From a bacterium (GTDB lineage: Bacteria > SZUA-182 > SZUA-191), in the NCBI GenBank assembly GCA_003230535.1, contig QIEW01000346.1, forward strand, positions 1-6,462: DNA of 6,462 bases, read 5' to 3'. This document shows, one piece after another, positions 4,828 through 6,462 of this stretch. How positions within the stretch are numbered: the first letter of the stretch is position 1; the number at the start of each line of letters is the position of its first letter. The translations under genes and the position numbers were made by a program. Below the pieces are notes generated by a model. It saw nothing but the letters and a program-made list of their open reading frames with translations. It made no database searches and was not told the DNA's origin.

Positions 4828-6462
4828 ATGAACGTAATATCCTTATTTATTACAGCATGTTTAATGAATGGGTTGTTTTTAATAGGAGGAGCTTGGGCTA
4901 AAGATTATTATGTAAGAGCCGGCGGGAATGACAATAATGACGGCCTGTCTTGGGCTGCCGCTAAACGCACTATTGGGGGGGCTTTGGTTTCGGCTGAAGA
5001 TGAAGACACGGTTAAAGTAGGAGCCGGCACTTACAATGAGCGCCTAAATTTAGTTCACAATGTATCTCTGTTAGGCGGTTATCCATCAGGTGGGGGGGAT
5101 AATCGCAATATTGAAAATAATCTTACCATTATCGACGGTAATGGGCAACAGGGTTCTTTGATCAGAGTAGCGGGTGTCCGGGGGGCAATAATTGAAGGAT
5201 TTACCATTATGCACGGGAAGGGTAAGCAAGGCGGAGGCATTTATATTTTATCCTCTGATATTACGATAAGGCAGAATACGATAAGTGTCAATCAAGCTCG
5301 ATATGGGGGCGGGATTTGGGCCTCGGCTTTTTCCGGGAAACTTGTTGACAATAAGCTATTGAATAATCAAGCAGCCGGAGCGGGCGGCGGCCTCTATCTG
5401 GGGCGCTTGAGCGGTGTGGTGCAAGGCAACCACATAGAACAGAATACCGCCGGCGCCGGTGGAGGCGTATATATTGCTCAAGAAGGACTCCCGCGTGGAA
5501 AGTTCTCCCAAAATAACGTCGTAAAAAATACAGCGATGGGAATGGGCGGCGGGTTATATTTAGCCGATAGCAATTGCACCATAGACAGAGTCCTTATCAA
5601 GCAGAATTCCGCTCCGTCCAGTTCCGGCGGCGGTGTATATATGGTTAATTACTCCGGTAGAATGCAGAATACCTTGGTGGTGGAGAACTCAGCTAATTTC
5701 GGGGGCGGGATGTATTATGCAGAGACAAGAAAGTCTGACACCCAAACATTGTTTATCAATAATACAATCGCTAACAATACTACCACTTCCGGAGGATCAG
5801 TGGATGGAATTGCGGCGTTGGAGGTAACCGGGGAGTTCAGAAACACTATCATATGGGGGCATTCAGAGGATCTTTTTACCCCCAATTTAAAGCTAGATTT
5901 TAGTCATTCATTGGTAGCGGTATATCAAGGAGAAAACAACAACATTTATACTGATCCCAAATTTGGCGAGGGATATACTCTGTCTGAAGAATCTGCCTGT
6001 ATTGATGCAGGCGCTCCGGATGCTGCTCCCGCATATGATTTTGCCGGCATTATCCGGCCCCAGGGAGAGGCGTTTGATATAGGAGCCTATGAAGCGGCAG
6101 CTTCTTCTGAATGTGATGCAGATGGGGATAGTTACCTTTCGATGGGTGACTGTGGGGGTGATGATTGCAACGATAATGATCCCGCCATCCATCCCGGGGC
6201 AAAAGAGATTTACAACGATAGGATAGATCAGGACTGCGACGGTAAAGACAAGGTAGGCGTCAAACCTATAAAAGACGCCCTGGTTGCGTTAAGCTGTAAC
6301 GTATTCCGAGGTAAGAAATGTACTCATAAACGGGGGATGCTGGAAGAACTGGCTAAAATTCAGCGTTTGATAAATAGAGGTAAATATAAGCTCGCTTTAA
6401 AAAAGCTGCAAAAACAGATTATTATGAAGGCGAATGGTTGCGCCAAAATTGGGCGTCCTGAT
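4828..6462 (+). CDS. Secreted parallel beta-helix protein with MopE-type metal-binding motif (3' end beyond window)
   Basis: The frame stays open to the window edge (545 codons visible, no stop). Residues 1-24 look like a signal peptide ending AWA before K25, although the n-region lacks a positive charge. Residues 25-75 resemble DUF1565-type openings (YYVRAGGNDNNDGLSW, then VKVGAGTYNE). Seven right-handed beta-helix rungs carry GGG followed by an I/L/V/M-Y/W pair, at residues 135, 160, 186, 211, 240, 267 and 292 (25-29 apart), with Asn-rich turns; a degenerate rung is near 322. A C-cap of the 'choice-of-anchor Q' kind spans about 373-422 (TDPKF, ACIDAGAP, DIGAYE). A MopE-like motif rich in Asp and four Cys (C429, C442, C447, C470; DPAIHPGAKE at 451-460) follows. 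Residues 475-545 start a Lys-rich helical domain. Binding of calcium or copper is plausible from the family; substrate and anchoring are unknown. It is probably monocistronic or the first gene of the next operon. Confidence 0.85.
   Translation, partial: MNVISLFITACLMNGLFLIGGAWAKDYYVRAGGNDNNDGLSWAAAKRTIGGALVSAEDEDTVKVGAGTYNERLNLVHNVSLLGGYPSGGGDNRNIENNLTIIDGNGQQGSLIRVAGVRGAIIEGFTIMHGKGKQGGGIYILSSDITIRQNTISVNQARYGGGIWASAFSGKLVDNKLLNNQAAGAGGGLYLGRLSGVVQGNHIEQNTAGAGGGVYIAQEGLPRGKFSQNNVVKNTAMGMGGGLYLADSNCTIDRVLIKQNSAPSSSGGGVYMVNYSGRMQNTLVVENSANFGGGMYYAETRKSDTQTLFINNTIANNTTTSGGSVDGIAALEVTGEFRNTIIWGHSEDLFTPNLKLDFSHSLVAVYQGENNNIYTDPKFGEGYTLSEESACIDAGAPDAAPAYDFAGIIRPQGEAFDIGAYEAAASSECDADGDSYLSMGDCGGDDCNDNDPAIHPGAKEIYNDRIDQDCDGKDKVGVKPIKDALVALSCNVFRGKKCTHKRGMLEELAKIQRLINRGKYKLALKKLQKQIIMKANGCAKIGRPD

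Noticed and set aside
5633-5827. + strand open frame inside the beta-helix gene
   Set aside because: It is a different frame of the continuous 4828-6462 coding region, which shows regular beta-helix rungs here.
5908-6192. Minus-strand open frame in the 3' part of the beta-helix gene
   Set aside because: It is opposite the cap and MopE-type motif of the real frame; no supporting features.

Overview
The window reads as a chromosomal stretch of a bacterium. All supported genes are on the + strand, in three transcription blocks separated by non-coding DNA that carries two different inverted-repeat elements. A metal-type Kdo-8-phosphate synthase (KdsA) suggests a diderm organism with a Kdo-containing surface polysaccharide. 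The stand-alone 'homotetrameric' type GltA and the DUF1015 protein are, in my experience of these families, common in anaerobic bacteria such as Clostridia-like and Thermotoga-like lineages. The exported beta-helix protein with a MopE-type metal-binding motif is a type often seen in environmental and metagenome-derived diderms. I therefore lean toward an anaerobic diderm, perhaps a poorly cultured lineage, but the sequence does not fix the taxon.

Layout. 1-217: leader with a possible promoter and a run of eight Gs. 218-1636: glutamate synthase small-subunit type flavoprotein (gltA). 1659-1913: a small conserved-looking hypothetical protein, probably in the same operon. 1914-2211: non-coding; it holds a 123-bp element (1962-2084) with 23-bp terminal inverted repeats enclosing three perfect hairpins, each with a four-base loop, and a 16-bp palindrome just upstream of kdsA. 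2212-3048: kdsA with a TTG start. 3054-4397: DUF1015-family protein starting five bases after the kdsA stop, so probably co-translated. 4398-4461: two small hairpins, the second followed by four Ts, a probable terminator. 4462-4827: non-coding; a second, unrelated inverted-repeat element (4562-4691) and an AT-rich promoter-like region. 4828 to the right edge: an open reading frame with no stop in the window (545 codons visible). It encodes a secreted parallel beta-helix protein followed by a 'DIGAYE' C-cap, a MopE-type Asp/Cys metal-binding motif and the beginning of a helical C-terminal domain.

How the genes fit together. gltA supplies electrons from NAD(P)H for glutamate synthesis or a related flavoprotein reaction. 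kdsA makes the eight-carbon sugar acid phosphate for the outer envelope. DUF1015 is of unknown role but carries a DGHHR motif reminiscent of the ParB/SerK fold. The beta-helix protein is probably exported. I see no pathway that joins the three blocks. The most unusual content is the pair of compact, structured, MITE-like repeats at the operon boundaries, especially the three-hairpin element, whose outer hairpins differ by compensating base-pair changes.
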